A program made the position numbers and the translations under genes. DNA of 64,000 nucleotides from Thauera sp. GDN1 (GTDB lineage: Bacteria; Pseudomonadota; Gammaproteobacteria; Burkholderiales; Rhodocyclaceae). The DNA is taken from the NCBI RefSeq assembly GCF_029223545.1, contig NZ_CP097870.1:2542001-2606000 (forward strand), in the 5' to 3' direction. The notes beneath the pieces are model-generated. The model saw nothing but the letters and a program-made list of their open reading frames with translations, was not told the origin of the DNA and did no database searches. This document shows, one piece after another, positions 1 through 8,589 of the stretch. Positions within the stretch are counted from its first letter, which is position 1. Every line of letters starts with the position of its first letter.

Positions 1-1
1 G

Positions 2-1228
2 ATCGAGCCGATCAAGCTCGAGTTCGGCATCTCCGACACCCAGATCGGCCTGCTCTCCGGCGTCGCGTTCGCGATCTTCTACACCTTGTTCGGCCTGCCC
101 TTCGGCCGCCTCGCCGACCGCATCGGGCGCAAGCCGGTGATCGCCCTTGCCTGCATCGCATGGAGCGCGATGACCATGCTGTGCGGCGTGGCGACCAGCT
201 TCGCGATGCTGCTGCTGTTCCGCATCGGGGTGGCGGTGGGCGAAGCCGGCGGCACGGCGCCGTCGGTCGCGATGGTGTCCGACCTCTACCCGCCCGAGAA
301 GCGCTCGCGTGCGCTGTCGGTGTTCCTGATGGGGCCGAGCCTCGGCGCCGTCCTCGGCCTGGGCCTGGGTGGCTGGATCGCCCAGGAGTACGGCTGGCGC
401 ACCGCCTTCATCGTGATCGGCGCCCCCGGGGTGCTGCTCGGCCTGCTGCTGTGGCTCACCGTGCGCAGCCCCGCCGTCCCGGTGCGCCCCCAGCCGAAGG
501 CCGGCGCGCCGAAGGAGGACTGGCGGACGACGCTGCGCGAGATGCTCGCCACGCCGGCCTTCGGCCTCGTCGTGGCGGCCGGGACCCTGGCCGCGGTCAT
601 GGGCTACGCGATCGGCACCTGGAACCCGAGCTTCCTGATCCACTCGCACGGGCTGACCATGCAGCAGGCCGGCCTGCTGGTCGGACTCGGCGGCGGAATC
701 TGCTCGACGATCGGCACACTCGTCTGCGGCAGCGTCGCCGACCGCCTGGTCGCGCGCGACCCGGGCTGGCAGCTGCTGATCCCGGTCATCGGCTGCGCGG
801 TGAGCGTCCCGCTCGGGCTCGCCTTCTACCTGTGGCCGGCCGACGTCGCCTTCCACATCGGCTCGCTGCCGGTTCCGGAAGCCTTCCTGTTCTACCTGGC
901 GTTCAGCTTCACCGCGATCTGGTGGTCGGTCCCCTGCTTCGGCGCCATCAGCCACCTCTTCCCGCCCAACCGCCTGGCTCAGGCGACGGCGATCTTCGTG
1001 ATGTCGATGACGCTTCTCGGCGTCGGCCTGGGGCCGATCATCGTCGGCACGCTCTCCGACGTCTTCAACCCGGAACTGGGCCAGGAAGCGCTGCGCTACG
1101 CGCTGGCGGCTTCGGTCCTGCTGTACCTGGTGACCGCCGGCTGCCTGCTGGCGGCCGTCGGAAGCTATCGCCGCAAGCTGCGCGCCAACGCAGTGCCGCC
1201 GGCGGCCGCCGCAGCCGCAAGCGCCTGA
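2..1228 (+). CDS. MFS transporter, 5' end outside window
   Basis: The frame is already open at the window edge (residues IEPIKLEFGISDTQIG), so the true start lies upstream and at least one N-terminal helix is missing. About 408 residues are visible. They contain the MFS loop 2-3 signature GRLADRIGRK near visible residue 37 and many hydrophobic segments of about 20 residues, so this is an inner-membrane permease. The stretch RIGVAVGEAGGTAPS resembles Spinster-like MFS carriers often found beside aromatic and steroid catabolic genes. The stop lies 36 bases before the likely start of the hydrolase gene, which suggests one operon. The substrate is not known. The downstream ring-cleavage hydrolase and dienoyl-CoA-reductase-like flavoprotein suggest an organic acid or steroid-like compound. 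Confidence 0.85.
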   Translation: MEPIKLEFGISDTQIGLLSGVAFAIFYTLFGLPFGRLADRIGRKPVIALACIAWSAMTMLCGVATSFAMLLLFRIGVAVGEAGGTAPSVAMVSDLYPPEKRSRALSVFLMGPSLGAVLGLGLGGWIAQEYGWRTAFIVIGAPGVLLGLLLWLTVRSPAVPVRPQPKAGAPKEDWRTTLREMLATPAFGLVVAAGTLAAVMGYAIGTWNPSFLIHSHGLTMQQAGLLVGLGGGICSTIGTLVCGSVADRLVARDPGWQLLIPVIGCAVSVPLGLAFYLWPADVAFHIGSLPVPEAFLFYLAFSFTAIWWSVPCFGAISHLFPPNRLAQATAIFVMSMTLLGVGLGPIIVGTLSDVFNPELGQEALRYALAASVLLYLVTAGCLLAAVGSYRRKLRANAVPPAAAAAASA

Positions 1229-1264
1229 ACAAACGACCCGAAACCCATGCCTGGAGATGACCCG

Positions 1265-2095
1265 ATGAACTCACCCGACCTGCCGATTCCCCTCGACCGC
1301 TTCGTCGAGCTCGACAGTGGCCTTCGCCTGCACTACCTCGACGTCGGCGAGGGGCCGGTGGTGGTGTGGCTGCACGGCAGCGGGCCGGGCGCGAGCGGCT
1401 ACAGCAACTTCAAGGGCAACTACCCGGCCTTCGCCGCGGCCGGTTTCCGCAACATCGTGCTCGACCTGCCCGGCTTCGGGCGCTCGGACAAGCCCGCCGA
1501 CGTGCAATACAACCTCGACTTCTTCGTCGCCTGCCTGAACGGCCTGCTGCAGAAGATCGGCGTCACCAAGTGCACCCTGCTCGGCAACTCGCTCGGCGGC
1601 GCGATCGCGCTCGGCCAGGCGCTCGCCCACCCGGACACGGTCGAGCGGCTGATCCTGATGGCACCGGGCGGCGTCGAGGAGCGCGAGACCTACTTCAGGA
1701 TGGAAGGCATCGTGCGCATGGTCGAGACCTTCGCCAAGGGCCCGATGGGACCGGTCGAGATGCGCCACGTGATGAGCCTGCAGGTGTTCGATCCCTCGAT
1801 GCTCGACGACACCATCATCAACGAGCGCTCCGCGATCGCCCCCTCGCAGCCGGCCAACCTGTTCTCGACCATGATGGTCCCGAACATGACCACCCGCCTG
1901 CACGAGATCAAGGCGCCGATCTTCGGCTTCTGGGGCACCGACGACAAGTTCAACCCCCATACCGGCGCGCTGAAGGTGATCGAGAACGCGCCCAACGCAC
2001 GCATGATCCTGCTCAACCGCTGCGGCCATTGGGTACAGGTCGAGCACAGCGACCTCTTCAACCGCAGCTGCATCGACTTTCTGACCAAGGGGTGA
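1265..2095 (+). CDS. alpha/beta hydrolase, meta-cleavage product hydrolase type
   Basis: This is a cytosolic serine hydrolase of about 276 residues. It shows the oxyanion-hole motif HGSGPGASG, the nucleophile elbow GNSLGG, the acid GTDD and the base CGHW, in the order and spacing of BphD/MhpC/HsaD enzymes, which hydrolyse C-C bonds in ring-cleavage products. Start choice: an ATG at 1247 is in frame, but GGAG at 1252-1255 sits well placed before the ATG at 1265, which is preferred. The gene is followed after 8 bases by a FadH-like flavoprotein. An HsaD-like role in steroid ring degradation would fit the window. A hydrolase for a monoaromatic product or an ester cannot be excluded. Confidence 0.88.
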   Translation: MNSPDLPIPLDRFVELDSGLRLHYLDVGEGPVVVWLHGSGPGASGYSNFKGNYPAFAAAGFRNIVLDLPGFGRSDKPADVQYNLDFFVACLNGLLQKIGVTKCTLLGNSLGGAIALGQALAHPDTVERLILMAPGGVEERETYFRMEGIVRMVETFAKGPMGPVEMRHVMSLQVFDPSMLDDTIINERSAIAPSQPANLFSTMMVPNMTTRLHEIKAPIFGFWGTDDKFNPHTGALKVIENAPNARMILLNRCGHWVQVEHSDLFNRSCIDFLTKG

Positions 2096-2103
2096 GCCAC
2101 GCC

Positions 2104-4236
2104 ATGGGATCCTTCGAAAACCTGCTGCAGCCCGGCCGCATCGGCAAGATGGAAGTGCGCAACCGCATCGTGATGGCGCCGATGGGGTCGAACTTCGCCG
2201 AAGCCGACGGCACCTGCGGCGAGCGCATCCAGGCCTATTACGAAGCGCGCGCCGCGGGCGGCGCCGGCCTGCTGACTATGGGCGTGGTCGCCATCGCCTA
2301 TCCGCACGGCACCGCCGAGCCCTACCAGGTGGGCCTCTCGGACGACAGGTTCATCCCCGGCCTGAAGGGCATCGTCGACCGCGTGCATAAGCACGGCGCG
2401 AAGATCGCCGCGCAGCTGCAGCACGCCGGCAAGAACTCGGTGCGCGACCTCGCCGAGGGCCGCGAGCTGTGGGTGCCGTCCATGCCGCCGGCGGTGAAGA
2501 CCGACATGTTCGCCGCGCTGACGCAGGAGGAGCTCGGCGCCTTCATCAGCTCGTCGAAGGGCCGCGAGAAGGCCGGCGTGAAGATCCGCGTGATGGAGAA
2601 GGCCGACATCGCGCAGATGATCGAATGGTTCGCCGCCGCGGCCGAGCGCGCCCAGCGCGCCGGCTTCGATGGCGTCGAACTGCACGCCGCACACAACTAC
2701 ATCATTGCCGGCTTCCTGTCGGGCTACTACAACAGGCGCGATGACGAATACGGCGGCTCGATCGAGAACCGTGGCCGCTTCATGCGCGAGGTGATCGCCG
2801 CCGTGCGCGCGCGCGTCGGCGCCGACTACCCGGTGTGGCTGCGCCTGGACGCCTATGAGCTGCGCACCGAGGGCGGCATCACGCTGGAAGAGGCGAAGGT
2901 CTTCGCGCGCATGGCCGCCGACGCCGGCTGCGACGCGGTGAGCGTCTCGGCCTATGCCAACACCAGCACCGGCGTGGCCTTCACCGAAGCGCCGCTGGTG
3001 CAGCAGAAAGCCGGTTTCCTGCAATGGGCGGCCGAGATCAAGGAGGCGGTGAAGATCCCGGTGATCGCCGTCGGCCGCCTCGAGCCCGAGGTCGCCGACA
3101 ACGCCATCGCCGCCGGCCAGTGCGATTTTGTCGGCATGGCGCGCAAGATGCTGGCCGACCCTGAACTCCCGAACAAGCTCATCGAGAACCGCCCCGAAGA
3201 CATCCGGCCCTGCATCTACTGCTACGCCTGTGTCAGCCAGATCTTCATCAACCAGCGCGTCAAGTGCGCAGTGAATCCGATGACCGGCCACGAGGCCGAG
3301 ATCCGCCTCGTGCCGGCGGAAAAGCCCGGCCACGTGCTGGTCGTCGGCGGCGGCCCGGCGGGCATGGAGGCCGCGCGCGCCGCCGCGCTGCGCGGTCACA
3401 AGGTCACCCTGGTCGAACGCAGCAGCCGGCTGGGCGGCACGCTGTTCTTCGCCGCGCTGGCCTACGCCGAGAACGGCGCCCTGCTCGACTACCTGACCAC
3501 GCAGATGAAGAAGCTGCACGTCGATGTCCGCCTGAACACCGTCGCCACGCCGGAACTCATCCGCCAGCTCGGTGCCACTTCGGTGATCGTCGCCACTGGC
3601 GCCGAGCGCAACGCACCGCCCATTCCCGGCGCCGAGATGGACCACGTGTGGTCGGGCGACGAGCTGCGCCGCCTGATGACCGACGACCGGGCGGACGAGA
3701 TCGCCAGGCGCAAGCTGTCGCTCACCCAGCGCGCTCTGATGAAAGCCGGCAGCCTGGTCGGCGTCACCGACAGCACCGACGCCATCCAGAACCTGTCGCG
3801 GGTGTGGATGCCGCTGGGCAAGAAGGTCGCGATCATCGGCGGCGGGCTGGTCGGCGTCGAGCTCGCCGAGTTCCTGGTCGACCGCGGCCGCGAAGTCGTC
3901 GTGCTGGAAGAAGGCCCCCGCCTGGGCCGCGAGCTCTCGATCGTGCGCCGCTGGCGCGTCCTCGACACCCTGCGCGAGCACGGCGTGGCGCTGCACACCA
4001 AGGTGAAGATCGCCTCGATCGACAAGAAGGCGGTGCGCTATGCCGACGCCGAGGGCGTCCAGCACACGCTGGCGGCCGATTCGGTGGTGCTCGCCGTCGG
4101 CGCCCGCCCGGACGACAGCCTGGCGCGCTCGCTGGAAGCGGCCGGCGTGCCGGTCAGTTCGGTGGGCGACGGCGCGCAGATCGGCTACATCGAAGGCGCC
4201 GTCAAGTCGGGCATGCTCGCCGGCCTCAGCGCCTGA
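2104..4236 (+). CDS. NADH:flavin oxidoreductase, 2,4-dienoyl-CoA reductase (FadH/BaiCD) family
   Basis: This is a 710-residue three-part enzyme. Residues 1-340 form an Old Yellow Enzyme TIM barrel (FMN), with HAAHNYIIAGFLSGYYN and the tail RPCIYCYAC. A [4Fe-4S] site follows, with cysteines in a C-x2-C-x2-C-x11-C pattern near residue 365. After it comes an FAD/NAD(P)H module with two Rossmann motifs, VLVVGGGPAGMEAA and KVAIIGGGLVGVE. The layout is that of E. coli FadH, bile-acid BaiCD/BaiH and trimethylamine dehydrogenase relatives: hydride passes from NAD(P)H via FAD and Fe-S to FMN and reduces a conjugated double bond. It is slightly longer than FadH (about 670). It ends just before a strong terminator and closes the first operon. 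The substrate may be a dienoyl-CoA or an unsaturated ketosteroid. Confidence 0.88.
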   Translation: MGSFENLLQPGRIGKMEVRNRIVMAPMGSNFAEADGTCGERIQAYYEARAAGGAGLLTMGVVAIAYPHGTAEPYQVGLSDDRFIPGLKGIVDRVHKHGAKIAAQLQHAGKNSVRDLAEGRELWVPSMPPAVKTDMFAALTQEELGAFISSSKGREKAGVKIRVMEKADIAQMIEWFAAAAERAQRAGFDGVELHAAHNYIIAGFLSGYYNRRDDEYGGSIENRGRFMREVIAAVRARVGADYPVWLRLDAYELRTEGGITLEEAKVFARMAADAGCDAVSVSAYANTSTGVAFTEAPLVQQKAGFLQWAAEIKEAVKIPVIAVGRLEPEVADNAIAAGQCDFVGMARKMLADPELPNKLIENRPEDIRPCIYCYACVSQIFINQRVKCAVNPMTGHEAEIRLVPAEKPGHVLVVGGGPAGMEAARAAALRGHKVTLVERSSRLGGTLFFAALAYAENGALLDYLTTQMKKLHVDVRLNTVATPELIRQLGATSVIVATGAERNAPPIPGAEMDHVWSGDELRRLMTDDRADEIARRKLSLTQRALMKAGSLVGVTDSTDAIQNLSRVWMPLGKKVAIIGGGLVGVELAEFLVDRGREVVVLEEGPRLGRELSIVRRWRVLDTLREHGVALHTKVKIASIDKKAVRYADAEGVQHTLAADSVVLAVGARPDDSLARSLEAAGVPVSSVGDGAQIGYIEGAVKSGMLAGLSA

Positions 4237-4268
4237 TCGCCTGCGCGCAGCTTCGGATCCTCCCTCCT

Positions 4269-4309
4269 CCGGGTGTGCGGCGCTCATTGCCGCCACCCGG
4301 TTTTTTTTT
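4269..4309 (+). terminator. Rho-independent terminator
   Basis: The stem CCGGGTG-T-GCGGC pairs with GCCGCCACCCGG around a 7-base loop, with one bulged T, and is followed directly by nine T residues at 4301-4309. It lies 32 bases after the FadH-like stop and separates that operon from the SnoaL-like gene. Confidence 0.93.
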
Positions 4310-4357
4310 CATCTTCCGCCCCCGCACGCGCGCCGGGCGGGGCAAACGGAGCGCACG

Positions 4358-4813
4358 ATGGACAATTCCGCCACCGCGATCTGCAACCTCCTCTACCGCT
4401 ACGCGGAAGCGATCGACGAAGGCCGCCTGGAAGACGCAGCCGCCCTCTTCCGCCATGCCCGCATCGAGACCGGTGCCGCCGGCCCGCTCGACGCCGACGG
4501 CCTGCTCGCCCTGTGGCGCAAGATCCTGGTGATCCACCCCTGCGGCACGCCGCGCACACGTCACCTGGTCACCAACCCCATCCTCGACATCGACGAGGCC
4601 GCCGGCACGGCCACGAGCCGCTCATGCTTCACGGTGATGCAGGCCACCGACGACCTGCCACTGCAGATCATCGCCAGCGGCCGCTACCAGGACCGCTTCG
4701 CGCGCATCGACGGCGAATGGTGCTTCGTCGCGCGCGACTACCGTAAGCTCGACTTCATCGGGGATCTGAGCCGGCACCTGAACATCGCGATCAAGCCTCG
4801 GTCGCGCCCCTGA
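4358..4813 (+). CDS. SnoaL-like / NTF2-fold protein
   Basis: This is a 151-residue protein starting MDNSATAICNLLYRYAEAID. The N-terminal helix (YAEAIDEGRLEDAAALF), the middle TRHLVTNPILDID and a C-terminal strand with the WCFVARDYRK pattern fit the cone-shaped NTF2 fold of SnoaL-like proteins and ring-hydroxylating dioxygenase beta subunits. Members include small isomerases, dehydratases and hydrolases acting on steroids or polyketides. Many have no known activity. No catalytic residue can be assigned. It follows a terminator and stands alone, so it has its own promoter. The 256 bases after it show nothing recognisable. Confidence 0.7.
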   Translation: MDNSATAICNLLYRYAEAIDEGRLEDAAALFRHARIETGAAGPLDADGLLALWRKILVIHPCGTPRTRHLVTNPILDIDEAAGTATSRSCFTVMQATDDLPLQIIASGRYQDRFARIDGEWCFVARDYRKLDFIGDLSRHLNIAIKPRSRP

Positions 4814-5069
4814 ACGGCGAAGCGGCGGCGGACTGTCAATCGCCTCCGCGGCTCGACGATCGCCGCAGCAGACGGCGGGCGGGCACTGAACCGACCGATC
4901 CGTTGCCGTTTCCTCGGGAATCGCCAATAGACGACAGCTCGGCCATATGGATCAGACAGACGGCTGCAATTGACAGGCTCACCTTCGACGAGCGATAAGG
5001 AGATTCCCGAGCCGGACGATGCTCCAAACATCCGCTCTCCTCCGTTGGACGGTCATTGGAGCTCACCCT

Positions 5070-6419
5070 ATGCATGATGAGCTGCAGCCTAATGCGGATC
5101 TCGATCGGCTGCCGAGGGAGTCTATCCATCGGCTGACCGAGCCGTTCGCACGCTTCCTGCGCATCGAGTCAGCTGGCGGCGCCATACTTCTGGCGTGCAC
5201 CGTCGCCGCGCTTGTCCTGTCCAACTCACCGTGGGCCCATGATTTCCTGGCAGTCTGGGAGACCCCGGTGGGCCTCCGGGTCGGCTCGCTGGAATTCGCG
5301 CGCGCGCTCAAGGAGTGGATCAACGACGGATTGATGACGCTCTTCTTCTTTGTGGTCGCCGCAGAGCTCAAACGTGAGTTGGTCCTGGGCGAGCTGCGTT
5401 CCCCTCGCATGGCCGCGTTGGCCATTTCCGCCGCTCTGGGCGGCATGGTGGTTCCTGCTGGCCTGTATCTCGTGCTGCAGTGGGGTTTGCCAGGTGAGGG
5501 GGGATGGGGCACCGTCATGGCGACCGATACCGCCTTTGTAATAGGGTGCCTCGCCCTAATGGGAACGCGCCTTCCGCACAGCCTGCGCATCTTCATGCTA
5601 TCTACGGCGATCGTGGACGACATCGGCGCCATCATGGTGGTAGCGATCGGTTACAGCAGTCACATCGCCTGGGACGCCCTCGCTTTCGGGGCGCTCGGCA
5701 TCGGGGGCGTGGGGGTCATGGCGCAGGTCGGAATTCGAAGCATTCTGGCCTTTCTCCTGGTGGGCTGTTTCGTTTGGCTGGCCATCGATGCCTCCGGCAT
5801 TCATACGACGATCACCGGGGTAATACTGGGGTTAATGACGCCTGCTCGCCGATGGGTCAGCGATCGGCGCCTATACGCCATACTGGGCCGAGTCATCGCC
5901 CATCCATCGGGAGCAGAAGGAAGCGGGGACACAAAGGACCGCCATACCTTGCACGCGGCGGAGTTGGCCGCCCGTGAGTCCCTCTCCCCGGCCGAACGGG
6001 TTCAAAAGGCTCTGCACCCTTGGGTCGGCTTCATTGTGATGCCGCTGTTTGCGCTCGCTAACGCGGGTGTGCCCCTGTCGATGGGTGACCTCGGCAGTTC
6101 CGTCACTTTCGCGATAGTCATCGCCTTCACCCTCGGCAAACCCATCGGCGTGCTTTCGTTCAGCTGGCTCGCTGTGCGGCTAGGTGTCGCAATACGCCCT
6201 CCAGGACTGAGTTGGGCGTTGCTGGCGGGGGGTAGCTTGCTCGCCGGAATTGGCTTCACGATGGCGCTGTTCATTGCCAATTTGGCTTTCGATAAGACCC
6301 TCATTGACCAAGCAAAAATTGGAATTTTGCTGGCATCGGTTCTGTCCGCAGCGGGGGGGCTCACCTTGTTGACGTGGGTGGGCAGCGGGCGGCGGCTTCA
6401 CGAAGTGGATCCCGACTGA
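5070..6419 (+). CDS. nhaA: Na+/H+ antiporter NhaA
   Basis: This is a 449-residue inner-membrane antiporter. It has TDTAFVIGCLALMG and the paired aspartates in STAIVDDIGAIMVVAIGY, which match the cation-binding aspartates of E. coli NhaA (Asp133, Asp163, Asp164). It also has the C-terminal GSLLAGIGFTMALFIANLAF segment. The ATG at 5070 has GGAG at 5058-5061 and precedes the expected N-terminal helix (RIESAGGAILLACTVAALVL). An upstream in-frame ATG at 5019 would add 17 non-conserved residues. It is longer than E. coli NhaA (388), largely through a cytoplasmic stretch around residues 285-325. Base composition is less GC-rich than the catabolic genes. With the IS630 downstream, this suggests an acquired segment. 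Confidence 0.93.
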   Translation: MHDELQPNADLDRLPRESIHRLTEPFARFLRIESAGGAILLACTVAALVLSNSPWAHDFLAVWETPVGLRVGSLEFARALKEWINDGLMTLFFFVVAAELKRELVLGELRSPRMAALAISAALGGMVVPAGLYLVLQWGLPGEGGWGTVMATDTAFVIGCLALMGTRLPHSLRIFMLSTAIVDDIGAIMVVAIGYSSHIAWDALAFGALGIGGVGVMAQVGIRSILAFLLVGCFVWLAIDASGIHTTITGVILGLMTPARRWVSDRRLYAILGRVIAHPSGAEGSGDTKDRHTLHAAELAARESLSPAERVQKALHPWVGFIVMPLFALANAGVPLSMGDLGSSVTFAIVIAFTLGKPIGVLSFSWLAVRLGVAIRPPGLSWALLAGGSLLAGIGFTMALFIANLAFDKTLIDQAKIGILLASVLSAAGGLTLLTWVGSGRRLHEVDPD

Positions 6420-6420
6420 G

Positions 6421-6591
6421 GACGCCGGTAGCTTCCAGGACATCGCGCTTTGGGACCGGCTTGGCCCCCACAGACTGCACCGCGTCTTCGTGCGCAATAG
6501 GGGCATGCCTACGCAGGTCAAACTGCAGCGCGTGTTCCCGGTCCTCGACGCAGCAGCGAAAAGGTCGTTCGAACGCCCGCGTTGCGACCCT
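6421..6591 (+). pseudogene. possible 3' gene remnant interrupted by IS630
   Basis: Between nhaA and the IS630 element the +1 frame is open (DAGSFQDIALWDRLGPH at its start). If the element and one TA copy are removed, the same frame runs through the junction to a stop at 7792-7794, adding about 33 codons (including AFVDIDDLARRL). There is no start codon near the 5' end, so this would be a truncated remnant. The product is not recognised, and the antisense strand is also open here, so a chance frame is possible. Confidence 0.3.
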
Positions 6592-6612
6592 ATTAACCCG
6601 GCAATCAAATAG
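6590..6612 (+). repeat. IS630 left inverted repeat with target TA
   Basis: This is the left copy of the 23-bp perfect inverted repeat and contains TTAACCCGGCAATCAAATAG after the duplicated TA at 6591-6592. Confidence 0.92.
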
Positions 6613-7697
6613 GTTTTGATATAATTCGGGCATGGAAAAGATCGATGCCCGCAAGCTTCCGCCCGAAGCCCTGGAACACATTCGTCGCCAAGCATTTGTA
6701 CTGCGCAAGCAAGGCTACACATGGACGCACATTGCTGAAGTGTGTGGGGTTCATGTTGGGACCGTTCTGAAATGGGCGCGGCGCGCCCAAGCTGACGACC
6801 TCGACGCCGTCATCAAGGGCGGGCAACGTGGTCGGCGCCATGGCTCGGGACGAACTCTGACGCTGGTTCAAGAGGAGCAGCTGCGCTTGAAGATCATCGG
6901 CTCGAATCCCGCCCAGCTTCAGCTTGAGTTTGCGCTGTGGAATCGTCGCGCAGTGATGCTCGCCATCAAGCAGCTCTTTGGCATCGACATGCCCATTCGC
7001 ACCGTCGGTGAGTACCTTCGGCGGTGGGGTTTCACGCCGCAGCGGCCGGTCAAGCGTGCGCTTGAGCAGGATCCGGCCCGGCTCAAGGCGTGGCTTGAGG
7101 ACGAGTATCCGAAGATCGTTGCGCGCGCCAAGACTGAGGATGCCGAGATCTACTGGGGTGACGAGACCGCCATTCGCCAGGACTCGCACTGGGTGCGCGG
7201 CTACTCGATGGCGGGGCTGACGCCTGAGCTTCGACTGCCGGCCGGTCGCCACGGATCGACATCGATGATCTCGGCGATCACCAACCAAGGCTTGGTGCGC
7301 TTCTCGTTCTTCGAGGGCGCCATCGATGCCGAGCGCTTCATCGTGTTCTTGAAGGACCTGATTCAGGATGCGCAGCGTAAGGTGTTCCTGATCGTCGACA
7401 ATTTGCGCGTGCACCGCGCCAACCGTGTCCGCGAGTGGGCTGCCGAAAACACCGAGAAGATCGAGCTGTTTTACCTGCCGCCGTATGCGCCGGAACTCAA
7501 CCCCGACGAGTATCTGAACCGGGATCTGAAAACGTCGATACGCTCCGGGCCGATTGCCAGGACCGCCGCCGCACTTCTCGAGAAGGCGCGTACGTGCATG
7601 GAACGCATCGCTGCGATGCCGGATCGTGTGCGGTCGTATTTCAGCCATGAGTACGTTCGCTACGCTCAGTAATTTAGCTATTTGATTGCCGGGTTAA
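6593..7697 (+). mobile_element. IS630-family insertion sequence, intact
   Basis: A single transposase gene is bounded by near-terminal inverted repeats. Bases 6590-6612 are the exact reverse complement of 7678-7700 (23 bp, including the flanking C-TA / TA-G). IS630 elements insert at TA, preferably in CTAG, and duplicate TA. Here C-TA lies at 6590-6592 and TA-G at 7698-7700, so the empty site reads CTAG. The perfect ends and intact gene indicate a recent insertion. It lies between nhaA and the phasin gene. Confidence 0.93.
6632..7672 (+). CDS. IS630-family transposase
   Basis: This is a 346-residue single-ORF transposase. The N-terminal helix-turn-helix is GYTWTHIAEVCGVHVGTVLKWARR (residues about 30-53). 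The DDE catalytic core follows: first Asp in YWGDETAIRQD, second Asp in FLIVDNLRVHRA, and Glu in LPPYAPELNPDEYLNRDLK. All three catalytic residues are present, so it is probably active. Most IS630 elements use one frame, as here. It starts 39 bases inside the left end and stops 25 bases before the right end, so the element carries no cargo. Confidence 0.95.
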   Translation: MEKIDARKLPPEALEHIRRQAFVLRKQGYTWTHIAEVCGVHVGTVLKWARRAQADDLDAVIKGGQRGRRHGSGRTLTLVQEEQLRLKIIGSNPAQLQLEFALWNRRAVMLAIKQLFGIDMPIRTVGEYLRRWGFTPQRPVKRALEQDPARLKAWLEDEYPKIVARAKTEDAEIYWGDETAIRQDSHWVRGYSMAGLTPELRLPAGRHGSTSMISAITNQGLVRFSFFEGAIDAERFIVFLKDLIQDAQRKVFLIVDNLRVHRANRVREWAAENTEKIELFYLPPYAPELNPDEYLNRDLKTSIRSGPIARTAAALLEKARTCMERIAAMPDRVRSYFSHEYVRYAQ

Positions 7698-7700
7698 TAG
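7678..7700 (-). repeat. IS630 right inverted repeat with target TA
   Basis: This is the right copy of the 23-bp perfect inverted repeat, with the second TA of the duplicated target at 7698-7699. The 299 bases from here to the phasin start hold the remnant frame that ends at 7794 and a possible -35 box (TTGACT at 7862-7867). Nothing else is recognisable. Confidence 0.92.
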
Positions 7701-7999
7701 TTCCAAAGCGGAAAGCGGCGCAGCATTCGTAGACATTGATGACCTCGCCCGAAGACTCCTTCAACCTCCGAATGTCACCGACACTCGGATATAGCTTCAA
7801 CACTCACTATAGGCCTGCATTCGCACCCGTCAGCGATCGCTTGAAAGAAATGCAAATATGTCTTGACTCTCAACAGGATGGGGCCACACTGGGGTTGCGT
7901 ACTGCGGCGCACAATACAAGCCGGAAGACGAGGAGCGAAAACCCATACGCTGCTCCGCACCAGGCCAATTCACGCAGATATTCCCAAAAGGAAGACTCA

Positions 8000-8488
8000 A
8001 TGCAATCGATCACCACTGAACAAGCGCGCAAGGTCGAGGCCTACACCAATACGGTCGGAGCGCTGTCGGAAATTGCCTTTTCCAACCTTGAGCGCCTGAC
8101 CGCGTTGAACCAAGAGTTAGCCCGTGCCGCCCTTCACGAGTGCTTAGCAGCCTCCAACGATCTGCTGGCGGTCCGCAACATGAATGCGCTGCCGAAAATG
8201 CAGCACTCCGCGACGAATCCGGCCTTGGCGCAGTTTGCGGACTACATATACGGCGTTCAGAACATTGCGACCGAGTCGCAAAAACGGATAGGCAATGTGC
8301 TGAACGCCTATTTCGGAACGCTGGGCATGAGTTCAACCGCAGATGCAAACATCCAAGCCGGGTTCGACTTCCTGTCGAAACTCGCCGGACAGACAAGGGA
8401 AATGGTGGCTGCGAATGTCGAGGCAACGCGTGACGCAGGAAACAAGATCGCTACCGCCGTAACACCGTCCCCGAAGAAGGCAGCCTAA
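8000..8488 (+). CDS. phasin family protein (PHA granule-associated)
   Basis: This is a 162-residue, mostly helical protein. It starts MQSITTEQARKVEAYTNTVG and has the phasin pattern of amphipathic helices with Ala, Gln and Asn (NLERLTALNQELARAAL, AGFDFLSKLAGQTREMVAANVEATRDAG) and a lysine-rich tail, PSPKKAA. Phasins coat polyhydroxyalkanoate granules and set their size. Start: AAAAGGAAG at 7986-7994 precedes the ATG at 8000. An in-frame extension up to 7736 has no phasin-like sequence and is rejected. The gene has its own terminator at 8520-8540. Confidence 0.85.
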   Translation: MQSITTEQARKVEAYTNTVGALSEIAFSNLERLTALNQELARAALHECLAASNDLLAVRNMNALPKMQHSATNPALAQFADYIYGVQNIATESQKRIGNVLNAYFGTLGMSSTADANIQAGFDFLSKLAGQTREMVAANVEATRDAGNKIATAVTPSPKKAA

Positions 8489-8519
8489 CCCCCGCTGTTT
8501 CCCGAACCACAACACAAAG

Positions 8520-8540
8520 CCCCGCTGGTCGGGGTTTTTT
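8520..8540 (+). terminator. Rho-independent terminator of the phasin gene
   Basis: Stem CCCCG (8520-8524), loop CTGGT, stem CGGGG (8530-8534), followed by six T residues. It lies 31 bases after the phasin stop and before the convergent VIT-family gene. Confidence 0.9.
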
Positions 8541-8589
8541 CACGACAACACCGGCTCAACGCTCAGTCCACGAGGCGATTGCAAACGGG

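Noticed and set aside
1690..4296. An 868-codon minus-strand frame opposite the hydrolase and FadH-like genes.
   Set aside because: Shadow of the two plus-strand genes, whose catalytic motifs are intact.
5010..5022. A CCGGACGATG half-site upstream of nhaA.
   Set aside because: The opposite arm (ATTCCCGA) does not fit the palindrome, and the gene is unrelated to the catabolic set.
7736..7999. An N-terminal extension of the phasin.
   Set aside because: The extension has no phasin-like features and overlaps the interrupted-gene remnant. A good ribosome binding site precedes the ATG at 8000.
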